Positions 8,625 through 15,806 of a stretch of 39,287 nt of DNA are shown one piece after another. Source of the stretch: Actinoallomurus sp. (GTDB taxonomy: Bacteria > Actinomycetota > Actinomycetes > Streptosporangiales > Streptosporangiaceae). Position numbers and translations under genes: made by a program. A model generated the notes under the pieces. That model did no database searches, was not told the origin of the DNA, and saw only the letters and a list, made by a program, of their open reading frames with translations. The DNA lies in assembly GCA_025964685.1 (NCBI GenBank), contig JAOPYG010000342.1, forward strand, positions 1 to 39,287, read 5' to 3'. Each line of letters opens with the position of its first letter. Within the stretch, counting starts at the first letter, position 1.

Positions 8625-8636
8625 GCCAGAAGCATA
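8625..8636 (-). promoter_or_regulatory. Candidate leaderless -10 element for the HIT gene
   Basis: TATGCT (8636 down to 8631) lies six bases before the HIT ATG, with no Shine-Dalgarno between. That spacing would place the transcription start at or next to the ATG, as in leaderless actinobacterial mRNAs. No TTGACA-like -35 is visible. Confidence 0.5.
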
Positions 8637-8758
8637 GGACCGCACCACGAAAGCACCGCCTCCCGGGTGACGAACCCGTGCCTGCACCTTTCCGGCATTC
8701 CATGGCGAACCGGGTGCCGGGTCCGTCAGGATGGTGCGTCCTAGGACTGGAGGCCGCC

Positions 8759-9286
8759 ATGACCGAATTCGCGGATGGGAATCAGCCACCTGAGCAGGTG
8801 GAAGACCAGATCAACGTCGTCGTGACCGACCATGCACCCGACGCGCAGCCGGCGCCGCTCACCGCGCAGGTGAAGGGACGCATCGACATCGCCGACGAGG
8901 TCGTCGAGAAGGTCGCCGGCCTGGCGGCCATCGAGGTCGACGGCGTCGCCGACCTCGGCGGCGACATGATCCGCGCCGTGGAGAACGTCCGCGAGCACAT
9001 CGGCGTCGGTCACCGGCGCGGTGACCAGGGCGTCAAGGCCGACATCGACGGACACGACGTCACCATCGAGGTCACCATCGTGATCGAGTACGGCCACGTG
9101 GTCATGGATGTGGCCCGGGACGTCAAGTCCAACGTCGCCAGCCAGACGACCCGCATGCTCGGCCTGCGAGTCGTCGAGGTCAACGTGGTCGTCGACGATG
9201 TCAGGCTGCCGGAGGCGCCCAAGCCGCCCGCCGAGGCCGAGGACGACGACGAGCACGACCACGATCAGCGCCTGACGATCGGCTGA
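8759..9286 (+). CDS. Asp23/Gls24 family envelope stress protein
   Basis: A 175-residue cytosolic protein. The Asp23 core spans about residues 40-150, with AGLAAIEVDGVADLGG and VEVTIVIEYGHVVMDVA followed by V(K)SNVASQTTRMLGLRVVEVNVVVDDV. The tail is acidic and His-rich (EAEDDDEHDHDQ). Family members associate with membrane or wall stress responses; the molecular activity is unknown. The ATG at 8759 has GGAGG five bases upstream; the in-frame extension to 8678 overlaps the divergent HIT promoter and is rejected. It is inserted between thrS and HIT on the opposite strand. A 10-bp palindrome GTCCTAGGAC (8738-8747) sits just before the ribosome site and could be an operator. Confidence 0.9.
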   Translation: MTEFADGNQPPEQVEDQINVVVTDHAPDAQPAPLTAQVKGRIDIADEVVEKVAGLAAIEVDGVADLGGDMIRAVENVREHIGVGHRRGDQGVKADIDGHDVTIEVTIVIEYGHVVMDVARDVKSNVASQTTRMLGLRVVEVNVVVDDVRLPEAPKPPAEAEDDDEHDHDQRLTIG

Positions 9287-9296
9287 ACGTCCCCCT

Positions 9297-9319
9297 GGCC
9301 GCGCCGCGCCGGCGCGGCC
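9297..9319. terminator. Bidirectional hairpin between convergent asp23 and thrS
   Basis: GGCCGCGCC (9297-9305) pairs perfectly with GGCGCGGCC (9311-9319) around a 5-base loop. It lies 10 bp past the Asp23 stop and 16 bp past the thrS stop, so it can serve both transcripts. No T-run. Confidence 0.6.
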
Positions 9320-9335
9320 GGGACCGGGCCCTCAG

Positions 9336-11297
9336 TCAGATCTGGACGCGTTCCTCGACGGCCTTGACGATCTCCTCGACGGCGTCGCCGACCGGTACGG
9401 CGTTGTTCTGGTCGCCGCTGCGGTAGCGGAACGACACGGCGCCCTTGGTCACGTCGTCGTCGCCGGCCAGCAGCATGTACGGGATCTTCTGCTTCTGCGC
9501 GTTGCGGATCTTCTTCTGCATCCGGTCCGAGGAGGTGTCGACCTCCATCCGGATGCCGCGTTCACGCAGCCGCGCGGCGACCTGCTCCAGGTGCGGGACG
9601 TGGTCGTCGGCGATGGGGATGCCGACGACCTGCACCGGAGAGAGCCAGGGCGGCAGCGCGCCCGCGTAGTGCTCCAGCATGACGCCGAAGAACCGCTCGA
9701 TCGAGCCGAACAGCGCCCGGTGGATCATCACCGGCTGCTGCCGTGAACCGTCGGCGGCCTGGTACTCCAGCCCGAAGCGCTTCGGCTGGTTGAAGTCGAC
9801 CTGGATGGTGGACAGCTGCCAGGTGCGCCCGATGGCGTCCTTGGCCTGCACCGAGATCTTGGGCCCGTAGAACGCCGCGCCGCCCGGGTCGGACACCAGC
9901 TCCAGGCCGGACTCGTCGGCGGCCTCCTGGAGCGCGGCGGTGGCCTCGTCCCACTCCTCCTGCGCGCCGATGAACTTGTCGGAGTCGTCGCGGGTGGACA
10001 GCTCCAGGAAGAACTCGCTGAGCCCGTAGTCGCGCAGCAGGTCGAGCACGAAGGTGAGGAGGTTCTTGAGCTCCCCGACCATCTGCTCCTTGGTGCAGTA
10101 GATGTGGGAGTCGTCCTGGGTCATGCCACGGACGCGGGTGAGGCCGTGCACGACGCCGGACTTCTCGTACCGGTAGACGGTGCCGAACTCGAACAGCCGC
10201 AGCGGCAGCTCACGGTAGGACCGCCCGCGGGCCCGGAAGATCAGGTTGTGCATCGGGCAGTTCATCGGCTTGAGGTAGTACTCGGCGCCGTCCGCCTCCA
10301 TGGGCGGGAACATGTCGTCCTTGTACCAGCCGAGGTGGCCGGAGGTGTTGAACAGGTCGCCCTTGGTGATGTGCGGGGTGTTGACGAACTCATACCCCGC
10401 CTGCTCGTGGCGCTTGCGGGAGTAGTCCTCCATCACGCGGCGGACGATGCCGCCCTTGGGGTGGAAGACCGCCAGGCCACTGCCGATCTCGTTCGGGAAG
10501 GAGAACAGGTCGAGCTCGGCGCCGAGCTTGCGGTGGTCGCGCTTCTCGGCCTCCTCGAGCATCTTCAGGTAGGCGTCCTGCCGGTCGCGGGACTCCCACG
10601 CGGTGCCGTAGATCCGCTGGAGCTGGGGGTTCTTCTCACTCCCCCGCCAGTACGCCCCGCTCGAGCGCATCAGCTTGAACGCGGGAATGACGCGGGTGCT
10701 GGGCAGGTGCGGCCCCCGGCAGAGGTCCTTCCAGCGCCGGTCGCCGGTCTTGGCGTCGAGGTTGTCGTAGATGGTCAGCTCTCCGCCGCCGACCTCTACG
10801 CTCTCCTCGTCGGCAGCGGCGCCCTTGAGCCCGATCAGCTCGAGCTTGTACGGCTCCTCCGCCAGCTCCTCACGCGCGCCGGCGTCGGTCACGACCCGGC
10901 GGGAGAAGGTCTGGCCCTGCTTGACGATCTCGCGCATGCGCTTCTCGATGCGCTTGAGGTCGTCGGGCTGGAAGGGCTGTTCGACGTCGAAGTCGTAGTA
11001 GAAGCCGTTCTCGACCGGCGGGCCGATGCCCAGCCGCGCCTTGGGGAACAGCTCCTGGACGGCCTGCGCCATGACGTGCGCCGCCGAGTGGCGGACGATC
11101 GCCAGCCCTTCCGCCGAACCGATCTCGACCGGCTCGGCGACGTCGCCGTCGGCCAGGACGTACGCCAGGTCGCGCGCCTGGCCGTTCACACGGGCCGCGA
11201 TGACGGTGCGGCCGTCGGCGTCGAGCGCCTCGCCCACAGTGGTGCCTGCCGCCACCACACGCTCGCTTCCGCCGAGGGTGATGCGCAGTTCAGACAC
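9336..11297 (-). CDS. thrS: Threonine-tRNA ligase
   Basis: A 653-residue class II synthetase that charges tRNA-Thr. Domains in order are TGS, the editing domain, the class II core and the anticodon-binding domain. The editing domain has HSAAH and CRGPH, the four zinc/editing ligands of E. coli-type ThrS. The core has MNCPMH with the zinc Cys, [14 protein letters not shown], and motif 3 [19 protein letters not shown]. The start is GTG at 11297, with GAGGAG six bases upstream, giving the usual VSELRITL beginning. An in-frame ATG at 11375 without a site would add 26 residues. A leader peptide and hairpin upstream (11418-11525) indicate attenuation control. Confidence 0.97.
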   Translation of the reverse strand: MSELRITLGGSERVVAAGTTVGEALDADGRTVIAARVNGQARDLAYVLADGDVAEPVEIGSAEGLAIVRHSAAHVMAQAVQELFPKARLGIGPPVENGFYYDFDVEQPFQPDDLKRIEKRMREIVKQGQTFSRRVVTDAGAREELAEEPYKLELIGLKGAAADEESVEVGGGELTIYDNLDAKTGDRRWKDLCRGPHLPSTRVIPAFKLMRSSGAYWRGSEKNPQLQRIYGTAWESRDRQDAYLKMLEEAEKRDHRKLGAELDLFSFPNEIGSGLAVFHPKGGIVRRVMEDYSRKRHEQAGYEFVNTPHITKGDLFNTSGHLGWYKDDMFPPMEADGAEYYLKPMNCPMHNLIFRARGRSYRELPLRLFEFGTVYRYEKSGVVHGLTRVRGMTQDDSHIYCTKEQMVGELKNLLTFVLDLLRDYGLSEFFLELSTRDDSDKFIGAQEEWDEATAALQEAADESGLELVSDPGGAAFYGPKISVQAKDAIGRTWQLSTIQVDFNQPKRFGLEYQAADGSRQQPVMIHRALFGSIERFFGVMLEHYAGALPPWLSPVQVVGIPIADDHVPHLEQVAARLRERGIRMEVDTSSDRMQKKIRNAQKQKIPYMLLAGDDDVTKGAVSFRYRSGDQNNAVPVGDAVEEIVKAVEERVQI

Positions 11298-11417
11298 GGA
11301 AACTCCTCGATGGTCAGTGATATCGACATCGAATGCTACCGACTGTGCGCCGGCGCGGGACGCCTCGTACTCCATGATCCACTCCCTTTCGTGCCGGGAG
11401 CGGAACGCCGGGAAGCG

Positions 11418-11451
11418 ACTGAGGCCCCGGGATCGCTCCCGGGGCCTCAGT
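11418..11451 (-). terminator. thrS leader attenuator hairpin
   Basis: A perfect 15-bp inverted repeat, ACTGAGGCCCCGGGA with TCCCGGGGCCTCAGT. It is capped on the minus strand by the tetraloop GCGA, a GNRA type. It begins 11 bases after the stop of the Thr-rich leader peptide and ends about 120 bases before the thrS start, the position expected of an attenuator. The leader contains CCGGGG (11498-11493), which can pair with CCCCGG in the 5' arm as an alternative, and a competing CGGGG-ACA-CCCCG hairpin. There is no T-run after the stem. Confidence 0.75.
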
Positions 11452-11462
11452 GCCGCTGTAGG

Positions 11463-11525
11463 TCAGTGCGTGCGGCCGATGCGTCGGGGTGTCCCCGGCG
11501 TCGTCGTCACGAGCACGGCTGCCAT
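11463..11525 (-). CDS. Threonine-rich leader peptide of thrS (20 residues)
   Basis: ATG at 11525 opens 20 codons ending in TGA. The peptide is MAAVLVTTTPGTPRRIGRTH. Five of 20 residues are Thr (ACG ACG ACG, then ACA and ACG), far above background. It is too short for normal ORF calling. A TANNNT -10 box lies six bases upstream, so translation is probably leaderless. It is followed by the hairpin at 11418-11451 and then thrS. The arrangement fits ribosome-mediated attenuation: scarce charged tRNA-Thr stalls the ribosome on the Thr codons and shifts the RNA fold. The mechanism is inferred; peptide and hairpin are seen directly. Confidence 0.78.
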   Translation of the reverse strand: MAAVLVTTTPGTPRRIGRTH

Positions 11526-11537
11526 ACGGCCAGACTA
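11526..11537 (-). promoter_or_regulatory. -10 element of the thrS leader transcript
   Basis: TAGTCT (11537 to 11532) sits six bases before the leader-peptide ATG, so the transcription start should coincide with the ATG. No clear -35. It is back-to-back with the riboswitch promoter 43 bp away on the other strand. Confidence 0.5.
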
Positions 11538-11579
11538 GCCGATGCACCGCCCCGTGCGCTCCGGCCTGCGCAGAGACGG

Positions 11580-11585
11580 TAAGCT
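11580..11585 (+). promoter_or_regulatory. -10 element of the Mn2+ riboswitch transcript
   Basis: TAAGCT matches TANNNT and predicts a start near 11592, exactly where the aptamer P1 stem begins. No convincing -35. Confidence 0.45.
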
Positions 11586-11591
11586 GACTGT

Positions 11592-11691
11592 GGCGAAGGG
11601 GAGTAGTCCCGCCCGCCGGTCATCGACATGCTGGAGCGTTCACGCTCCCGGTGCCCGGGCCCCGCATCAGGGGTGGACGAGACCTTCGGCC
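11592..11691 (+). ncRNA. yybP-ykoY family Mn2+ riboswitch aptamer
   Basis: The conserved signature of this family appears in order. GAAGGGGAGTAG (11595-11606) gives the P1 5' side and first metal-binding loop. GTCATCGACATGCTGG follows (from 11619). A GGAGCG/CGCTCC stem leads into CCCGGTGCCCGGGC. GACGAGACCTTCG is the P1 3' side (ending near 11688). P1 pairs CGAAGG (11594-11599) with CCTTCG (11683-11688). Known members bind Mn2+ through the two docked loops and usually turn on metal-exporter genes. The aptamer leads directly into a terminator and then the CaCA exchanger gene. Recognition is by memory of the family consensus; a covariance search was not run. Confidence 0.9.
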
Positions 11692-11734
11692 GCTGGTGAC
11701 GACTGTCGTCGCCGTGGGCCGAGGTCTCTTTTTT
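11679..11734 (+). terminator. Riboswitch expression-platform terminator
   Basis: GAGACCTTCGGCC (11679-11691) pairs with GGCCGAGGTCTC (11717-11728) with one bulged T. An inner stem GGTGACGA/TCGTCGCC extends it, and a run of six T follows (11729-11734). The 5' arm reuses the same bases that form the 3' side of aptamer P1. Aptamer and terminator are therefore mutually exclusive, which predicts antitermination when Mn2+ is bound. Confidence 0.88.
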
Positions 11735-11747
11735 CGTCTCACGGCAC

Positions 11748-12779
11748 ATGATCGATTGGGACTTCATGCTGCACGTGGTGATCTTGCTGGCCTGCGCCGC
11801 GGCGATCTATCTCTCCTGTGAGTGGTTCGTCAACGCGGTCGAGTGGCTGGGCCTGCGGCTCAAGATCGGCCAGCTCGCCGTAGGGACGGTGCTGGCGGCC
11901 TTCGGCACCGCGCTGCCCGAAAGCGTCGTGACGTTCGTCGCGGTCGTGCTCGGGTCCGGGCCGGAACAGAAGGACATCGGGGTCGGGGCGGCGATGGGTG
12001 GCCCCCTGGCCCTGGCCACGGCGGCGTACGGCGTGACGGGGTTGATGCTGCTGACCCGCCGGCGGAAGGTCCCGGCCGGCGCCCCGGCGTCCGATGGCCG
12101 TGACGACGTCGGCGACACGCGCAAGCTCGCCCGCGACCAGAAATGGTTCCTGGTCATCTTCGTCGTCAAGGTGGCCCTGGGCCTGGTGACCTTCGCGTAC
12201 AAGCCGTGGCTCGGGCTGCTGTTCTTCGCCGCCTACGGCGTCTACTTCTGGCGCGAGCTGCGCGCCGACGGCTCGAGCGACGAGGAGGTCGAGGTCGAGC
12301 CGCTTCGCCTGCAGCCGCACCGGGAGACCCCTGCCACCTGGGCGGTGATGACCCAGGTCGTCGTCACTCTGGCCATCATCTTCGTGGCCTCACAGCTCTT
12401 CGTTCACCAGCTCGAGGCGGTCGGCCCGATGCTCGGCCTGCCGGCCGCGGTCACCGCCCTGCTCCTCGCCCCCATCGCGACCGAGCTCCCTGAGATCATG
12501 AACGCCATCATCTGGGTCCGCCAGGGCAAGACGCATCTCGCCCTGGCGAACATCAGTGGGGCGATGATGATTCAGGCGACCGTCCCCTCCGGCCTGGGCA
12601 TCATGTTCACCAGGTGGAGGTTCGACGGTCCGCTGCTTCTCTCGGGGATCGTGACGATCATCGCGATGATCTTCCTGCTGCTCGCGCTGACCTCCGGCCG
12701 CTTCAGCGGAAAGACGCTGACCTGGGCGGCGGCCTTCTACGGCCTGTTCGCGGTCTGCCTGATCCCGATACTCGCCTGA
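11748..12779 (+). CDS. CaCA-family cation exchanger, probable Mn2+/Ca2+ exporter
   Basis: A 343-residue membrane protein with two inverted hydrophobic halves of the Na+/Ca2+ exchanger superfamily. The alpha-1 repeat includes AAFGTALPES (50-59) and the alpha-2 repeat LLAPIATELPEIMNAI, each with the key acidic residue. A charged cytosolic loop (about 108-205) separates the halves. The upstream yybP-ykoY element implies Mn2+ control, so Mn2+ efflux is a likely function; calcium cannot be excluded from sequence. The ATG at 11748 lies only 13 bases after the terminator T-run and has no Shine-Dalgarno; ATG at 11766 is an alternative. It converges on thioredoxin with a 3-bp gap. Confidence 0.88.
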   Translation: MIDWDFMLHVVILLACAAAIYLSCEWFVNAVEWLGLRLKIGQLAVGTVLAAFGTALPESVVTFVAVVLGSGPEQKDIGVGAAMGGPLALATAAYGVTGLMLLTRRRKVPAGAPASDGRDDVGDTRKLARDQKWFLVIFVVKVALGLVTFAYKPWLGLLFFAAYGVYFWRELRADGSSDEEVEVEPLRLQPHRETPATWAVMTQVVVTLAIIFVASQLFVHQLEAVGPMLGLPAAVTALLLAPIATELPEIMNAIIWVRQGKTHLALANISGAMMIQATVPSGLGIMFTRWRFDGPLLLSGIVTIIAMIFLLLALTSGRFSGKTLTWAAAFYGLFAVCLIPILA

Positions 12780-12782
12780 CTG

Positions 12783-13139
12783 TCAGGACGTGGCGAGGCG
12801 GCTGCGCACGTCCTCCATGTCAAGGGCACGCACCTGCTCGATGAGGCCCTCCAGGGACGGCTCGGGCAGGGCGCCAGGCTGGGCGAAGACGATGACGCCG
12901 TCGCGGATCGCCATGATCGTCGGAATCGAGGAGATCTCGAACCGCGCGGCCAGGTCCTGCTCGGCCTCGGTGTCGACCTTGCCGAAGACGATGTCCTCGT
13001 GCTTCGCGGAGGCTCGTTCGTACACCGGGGCGAACGAACGGCACGGACCGCACCAGCTCGCCCAGAAATCGACCAGCACGATGCCCTCGCCGGCCGCCGT
13101 CTTGTCGAAGTTGGCGGTGGTCAGTGTCGTGGTGCCCAT
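12783..13139 (-). CDS. trxA: Thioredoxin
   Basis: A 118-residue cytosolic thioredoxin. The active site is W29-C30-G31-P32-C33 in VLVDFWASWCGPC. The conserved cis-Pro region SIPTIMAIRDG and the FGKVDTEAEQDLAARF segment are present. It reduces protein disulfides. There is no thioredoxin reductase nearby, so it is not the trxBA pair. The ATG at 13139 has GGGAG about nine bases upstream. Its stop is 3 bp from the exchanger stop (convergent). The specific symbol is by homology only; actinobacteria have several thioredoxins. Confidence 0.93.
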   Translation of the reverse strand: MGTTTLTTANFDKTAAGEGIVLVDFWASWCGPCRSFAPVYERASAKHEDIVFGKVDTEAEQDLAARFEISSIPTIMAIRDGVIVFAQPGALPEPSLEGLIEQVRALDMEDVRSRLATS

Positions 13140-13478
13140 CTCATCAGCTCCCTGTGATCGAAGACGCGGTGCCTCCGTGTCACCGCCCCTGCCACAACAG
13201 CGAAGCCGTGACCCCCATTCCGAGGGGTGCCGACGTGGGATGCGACGCCGCCGCGGGCGCTCCGATGTCCGGTTTTACGCCCGTGGCGGCCGCCGGCGGC
13301 CCGTGCCGGCCCCGTCCGTCGCGGCCACACTAGGCCATTCCGACGTCTTCCGGACGGGGCCGGGATAGGCGTTCCGGCGCTCGCGGGTCGCCGAACCGCC
13401 GATCCCGGCCGGGCGCACCGTTACTGGCGCGCCCTCGACCGACACCCCTACTGACGGAAAGGTCAGCAGGTCAGCAGG
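13140..13478. other. Intergenic region with no supported gene
   Basis: This 339-bp stretch lies upstream of thioredoxin and downstream of the small exported peptide gene. Short ORFs occur on both strands but none has a ribosome site or recognisable domain. It must hold the thioredoxin promoter; I see no convincing -35/-10 pair. The only clear structure is the 8-bp repeat at 13461-13484. Confidence 0.6.
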
Positions 13479-13484
13479 TCAGCA
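13461..13484. repeat. Three tandem copies of GGTCAGCA
   Basis: Three perfect 8-bp copies in a row, 24 bp. On the minus strand they read TGCTGACC and overlap the stop codon of the exported-peptide gene (TGA at 13479-13481). Loss or gain of one unit would move or alter the C-terminus of that peptide. Confidence 0.9.
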
Positions 13485-13625
13485 GCATGCGGACGAGGAG
13501 CCCATGGTCGATGGGACGGAGGCGTCAGACGCCGAGGCCGAGTCGGCGCCCAGAGCTCCGAAGCCGACAAGCCAGCCGAGCAGCGCCAGCAGGATCAGGG
13601 CAACGCCCCTGCGCAAGTGTGTCAT
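13479..13625 (-). CDS. Small exported peptide (48 residues) divergent from the HTH-TPR regulator
   Basis: Not an obvious ORF call, but well supported. ATG at 13625 is preceded by AAGGA eight bases upstream (CGAAAGGATAGAAAAG-ATG). The N-terminus MTHLRRG is basic. A strongly hydrophobic stretch VALILLALLGWLVGFGALGA follows, and then Ala-x-Ala sites (DSASA), a signal peptidase I pattern. The mature part would be about 16 residues, SDASVPSTMGSSSACC, ending in two Cys. It starts 51 bp from the regulator start on the opposite strand in an AT-rich spacer. I do not recognise the peptide; a signalling pheromone, a small structural peptide or a bacteriocin-like product are all possible. Confidence 0.72.
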   Translation of the reverse strand: MTHLRRGVALILLALLGWLVGFGALGADSASASDASVPSTMGSSSACC

Positions 13626-13676
13626 TCTTTTCTATCCTTTCGTGTTGTTCTGTCACTTTCTTGTAGAGGTGGGCGG

Positions 13677-14975
13677 ATGCCAAGTCAAGAATCGCTGGGC
13701 GAACGAATCCGTAACCTGCGGCTGCGGAAGAACATGTCGCAGGCCCAGCTCGCGTGGCCGGAACTCTCCGACAGCTACGTGTCACTCATCGAAAGCGGCA
13801 AGCGCACCCCTGCCCCCAGCATGGTGGTCCTCCTGGCCCGCAAGCTCGATTGCTCCCCCGCCTACCTCACGACGGGGGTCACCGAAGAGGCGATGACCGG
13901 GCTGCAGGAGACCCTCCGGTACGCCCAGATCGCCCTGGAGAACGGCGCGACGGAGGAGGCACGCACGTGCTTCGCCGAAGTGCTCGCCCACCCCGCACTC
14001 ACCGACCTGCCCGCCCTCGCGCACGAGGCGCGCTGGGGCCACGCCCTCGCACTGGAGGCGACCGGCGACCTCGACGAGGCGATCGTCGAGCTCAAGGAGG
14101 CCGCCGGACTGACCTCCCCGCAGGCCGACCCTGACCGGTGGGCGGAGCTGCACATCGCCCTGAGCCGCTGCCACCGAGAGCGCGGCGATTTCGCCATCGC
14201 CATCGAGGTCGGTGAGACCGCGCTGCACACCCTGACCGAGACGACCGGTCAGTGGTCCGACTCCATGGTCATGCTCGGCGCCACCGTCCTCGCCGCGTAC
14301 ATCTTTCGGGGAGACCTGGCGTACGCCAACCAGTTCGCGCAGAGGATCATCGACCGCGCCGAGGCGATCGGGAGCCCGAAGGCGCTCATGGCGGCGTACT
14401 GGAACGCGGGCTTCGTCGCCGAGTCTCGCGGCGAGTACCGCAACGCGCTGAAGCTCGCCGAGCGGGCCATGGCGCTGCTCGGCGAGGAGGACGACCCGCG
14501 TAACCTCAGCCGGATCCGGAACGCCTACGCGATCTTCCTGCTCGACGCCCATCCCGAACGCGCGGAAGAGGCCATGGAGGTGCTGCTCAACGCCGAGCGC
14601 GCACTCGACGCCAGCTCGGCCAGCACGATCGACCTCAGCCTCAACCTCACCGTCCAGGCCCGCGCGGAGCTGCTGCTCGGCCGCCCGGTGGAGGCCGCGG
14701 CGCTGGCCCGCCGCGCGGTGGATCTGCTGGAGAGCCCCGGCGGCATTACGATCGCGAACGCCTACACCGTGCTGGGCGAGGCGTACGAACGGCTGGGCCG
14801 GCGTGAGGAGGCCGTGATGGCTCTTTCGCAGGCCGGGGAGTACCTGGAGAAGATGGAGGCGCACCGCCCGGCCGCACGCGCCTGGTTCGACCTGGCCGAG
14901 CTCCTCGGCGCGGCCGGCCGGCCCGACGGTCAGAAGGCGGCCTTCCAGCGCGCTCTTTCCTGCATGAACCTCTGA
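13677..14975 (+). CDS. XRE-type HTH regulator with TPR-like repeat domain
   Basis: A 432-residue cytosolic protein. Residues about 5-66 form a Cro/C1 helix-turn-helix (SLGERIRNLRLRKNMSQAQLA, then ELSDSYVSLIESGKR). Residues about 75-430 are helical repeats of TPR type: LRYAQIALENGATEEARTCF, IALSRCHRERGDFAIAIEVG, NAYTVLGEAYERLGRREEAV. This layout matches the RRNPP receptors of Firmicutes, which bind re-imported peptides. The ATG at 13677 has a GAGG site about seven bases upstream; the in-frame ATG at 13617 lies inside the divergent gene's 5' region and is rejected. The divergent neighbour encodes an exported peptide, and the two share a 51-bp promoter region. Ligand and targets are unknown. Confidence 0.9.
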   Translation: MPSQESLGERIRNLRLRKNMSQAQLAWPELSDSYVSLIESGKRTPAPSMVVLLARKLDCSPAYLTTGVTEEAMTGLQETLRYAQIALENGATEEARTCFAEVLAHPALTDLPALAHEARWGHALALEATGDLDEAIVELKEAAGLTSPQADPDRWAELHIALSRCHRERGDFAIAIEVGETALHTLTETTGQWSDSMVMLGATVLAAYIFRGDLAYANQFAQRIIDRAEAIGSPKALMAAYWNAGFVAESRGEYRNALKLAERAMALLGEEDDPRNLSRIRNAYAIFLLDAHPERAEEAMEVLLNAERALDASSASTIDLSLNLTVQARAELLLGRPVEAAALARRAVDLLESPGGITIANAYTVLGEAYERLGRREEAVMALSQAGEYLEKMEAHRPAARAWFDLAELLGAAGRPDGQKAAFQRALSCMNL

Positions 14976-15000
14976 GGCTTTTCGATTTCGCCCCTCTGGG

Positions 15001-15026
15001 CGCGCGGTCCGTGTGGGAACCGCGCG
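15001..15026 (+). terminator. Hairpin after the HTH-TPR gene
   Basis: CGCGCGGT (15001-15008) pairs perfectly with ACCGCGCG (15019-15026) over a 10-base loop, 25 bp past the stop codon. No T-run. Confidence 0.5.
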
Positions 15027-15159
15027 TCCTCGTGTCGCGTCTCTACCTCTTGCATCCGGATTTTCTGGAGACAGGCTGAAAATGCCTGTAAGCGAATCGG
15101 AGGGATGGACGTGAGGGTTCAGCGGCTCCGCCCGGCGGTACACGACGACACGGCCCTCC

Positions 15160-15171
15160 TATGCTGAGCGC
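15160..15171 (+). promoter_or_regulatory. -10 element for the TetR gene
   Basis: TATGCT (15160-15165) predicts a start near 15172. At 15172 a 7-codon ORF beginning ATGAAGGCC overlaps the TetR GTG at 15186. AAGG within it can serve as the TetR ribosome site. Confidence 0.4.
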
Positions 15172-15185
15172 ATGAAGGCCGGCCA

Positions 15186-15806
15186 GTGCCACTGAACGGC
15201 CGCCGCGCCCAGGCGCTGCGCAACGACGAACGCGTCCTCACGGCCGCACGGGCGGTGTTCGCGGCCGACCCGACCGCACCGATGTCGGCCGTGGCCGAAC
15301 ACGCCGGTGTCGGGATCAGCGCCCTCTACCGCCGCTACGCCTCCAAGGAGGACCTGCTCCGCCGGTTGTGCGCCGACGCCGTGCGGGTCTTCAACGCCGA
15401 GGCCGAGAGGGCACTGGCCGACGGGGGCGACAGTTGGAGCGTGTTCCGCCGCTTCGCACGCCGGGTCGTCGCCGCGGACCTGTACGCGCTGACGCTGCGG
15501 CTCGCCGGCACGTTCACCCCGGACGCCGAACTCCGCCGCGAGGCGCGTCGGGCCCAGGACCTGAGCACGCGGCTGTTCGAGCGAACGAGAGCCGCGGGCG
15601 CGATCCGGCCGGACGTCGTCCTGGACGACATCGCCCTGATCCTCGAACAGGTGGCGGCGGTACGGCCGGCGGACGAGCACCGCGCCAGGCGCCTACGGGA
15701 ACGCTGCCTGGCACTGATGCTCGACGCTCTCCACCTGAACCCCGCCGACCCGCTCCCCGGTCCCCCACCCGAACGCGCGGACCTCACCCGCCGGTGGACC
15801 ACCTGA
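15186..15806 (+). CDS. TetR-family transcriptional regulator
   Basis: A 206-residue protein with an N-terminal TetR helix-turn-helix (about 17-63: VLTAARAVFAADPTAPMSAVAEHAGVGISALYRRYASKEDLL). A C-terminal all-helical ligand domain includes LRLAGTFTPDAELRRE and ends in a Pro-rich tail. The start is GTG at 15186, with AAGG about eight bases upstream. No metabolic gene lies immediately beside it: the upstream neighbour is the HTH-TPR regulator and downstream is non-coding. Its target is therefore not evident, and autoregulation is the default guess. Confidence 0.9.
   Translation: MPLNGRRAQALRNDERVLTAARAVFAADPTAPMSAVAEHAGVGISALYRRYASKEDLLRRLCADAVRVFNAEAERALADGGDSWSVFRRFARRVVAADLYALTLRLAGTFTPDAELRREARRAQDLSTRLFERTRAAGAIRPDVVLDDIALILEQVAAVRPADEHRARRLRERCLALMLDALHLNPADPLPGPPPERADLTRRWTT

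Noticed and set aside
10774..10998. T-box riboswitch for thrS considered
   Set aside because: No specifier loop, AG-bulge or TGGN antiterminator sequence was found upstream of thrS; the Thr-rich leader and hairpin explain the region better.
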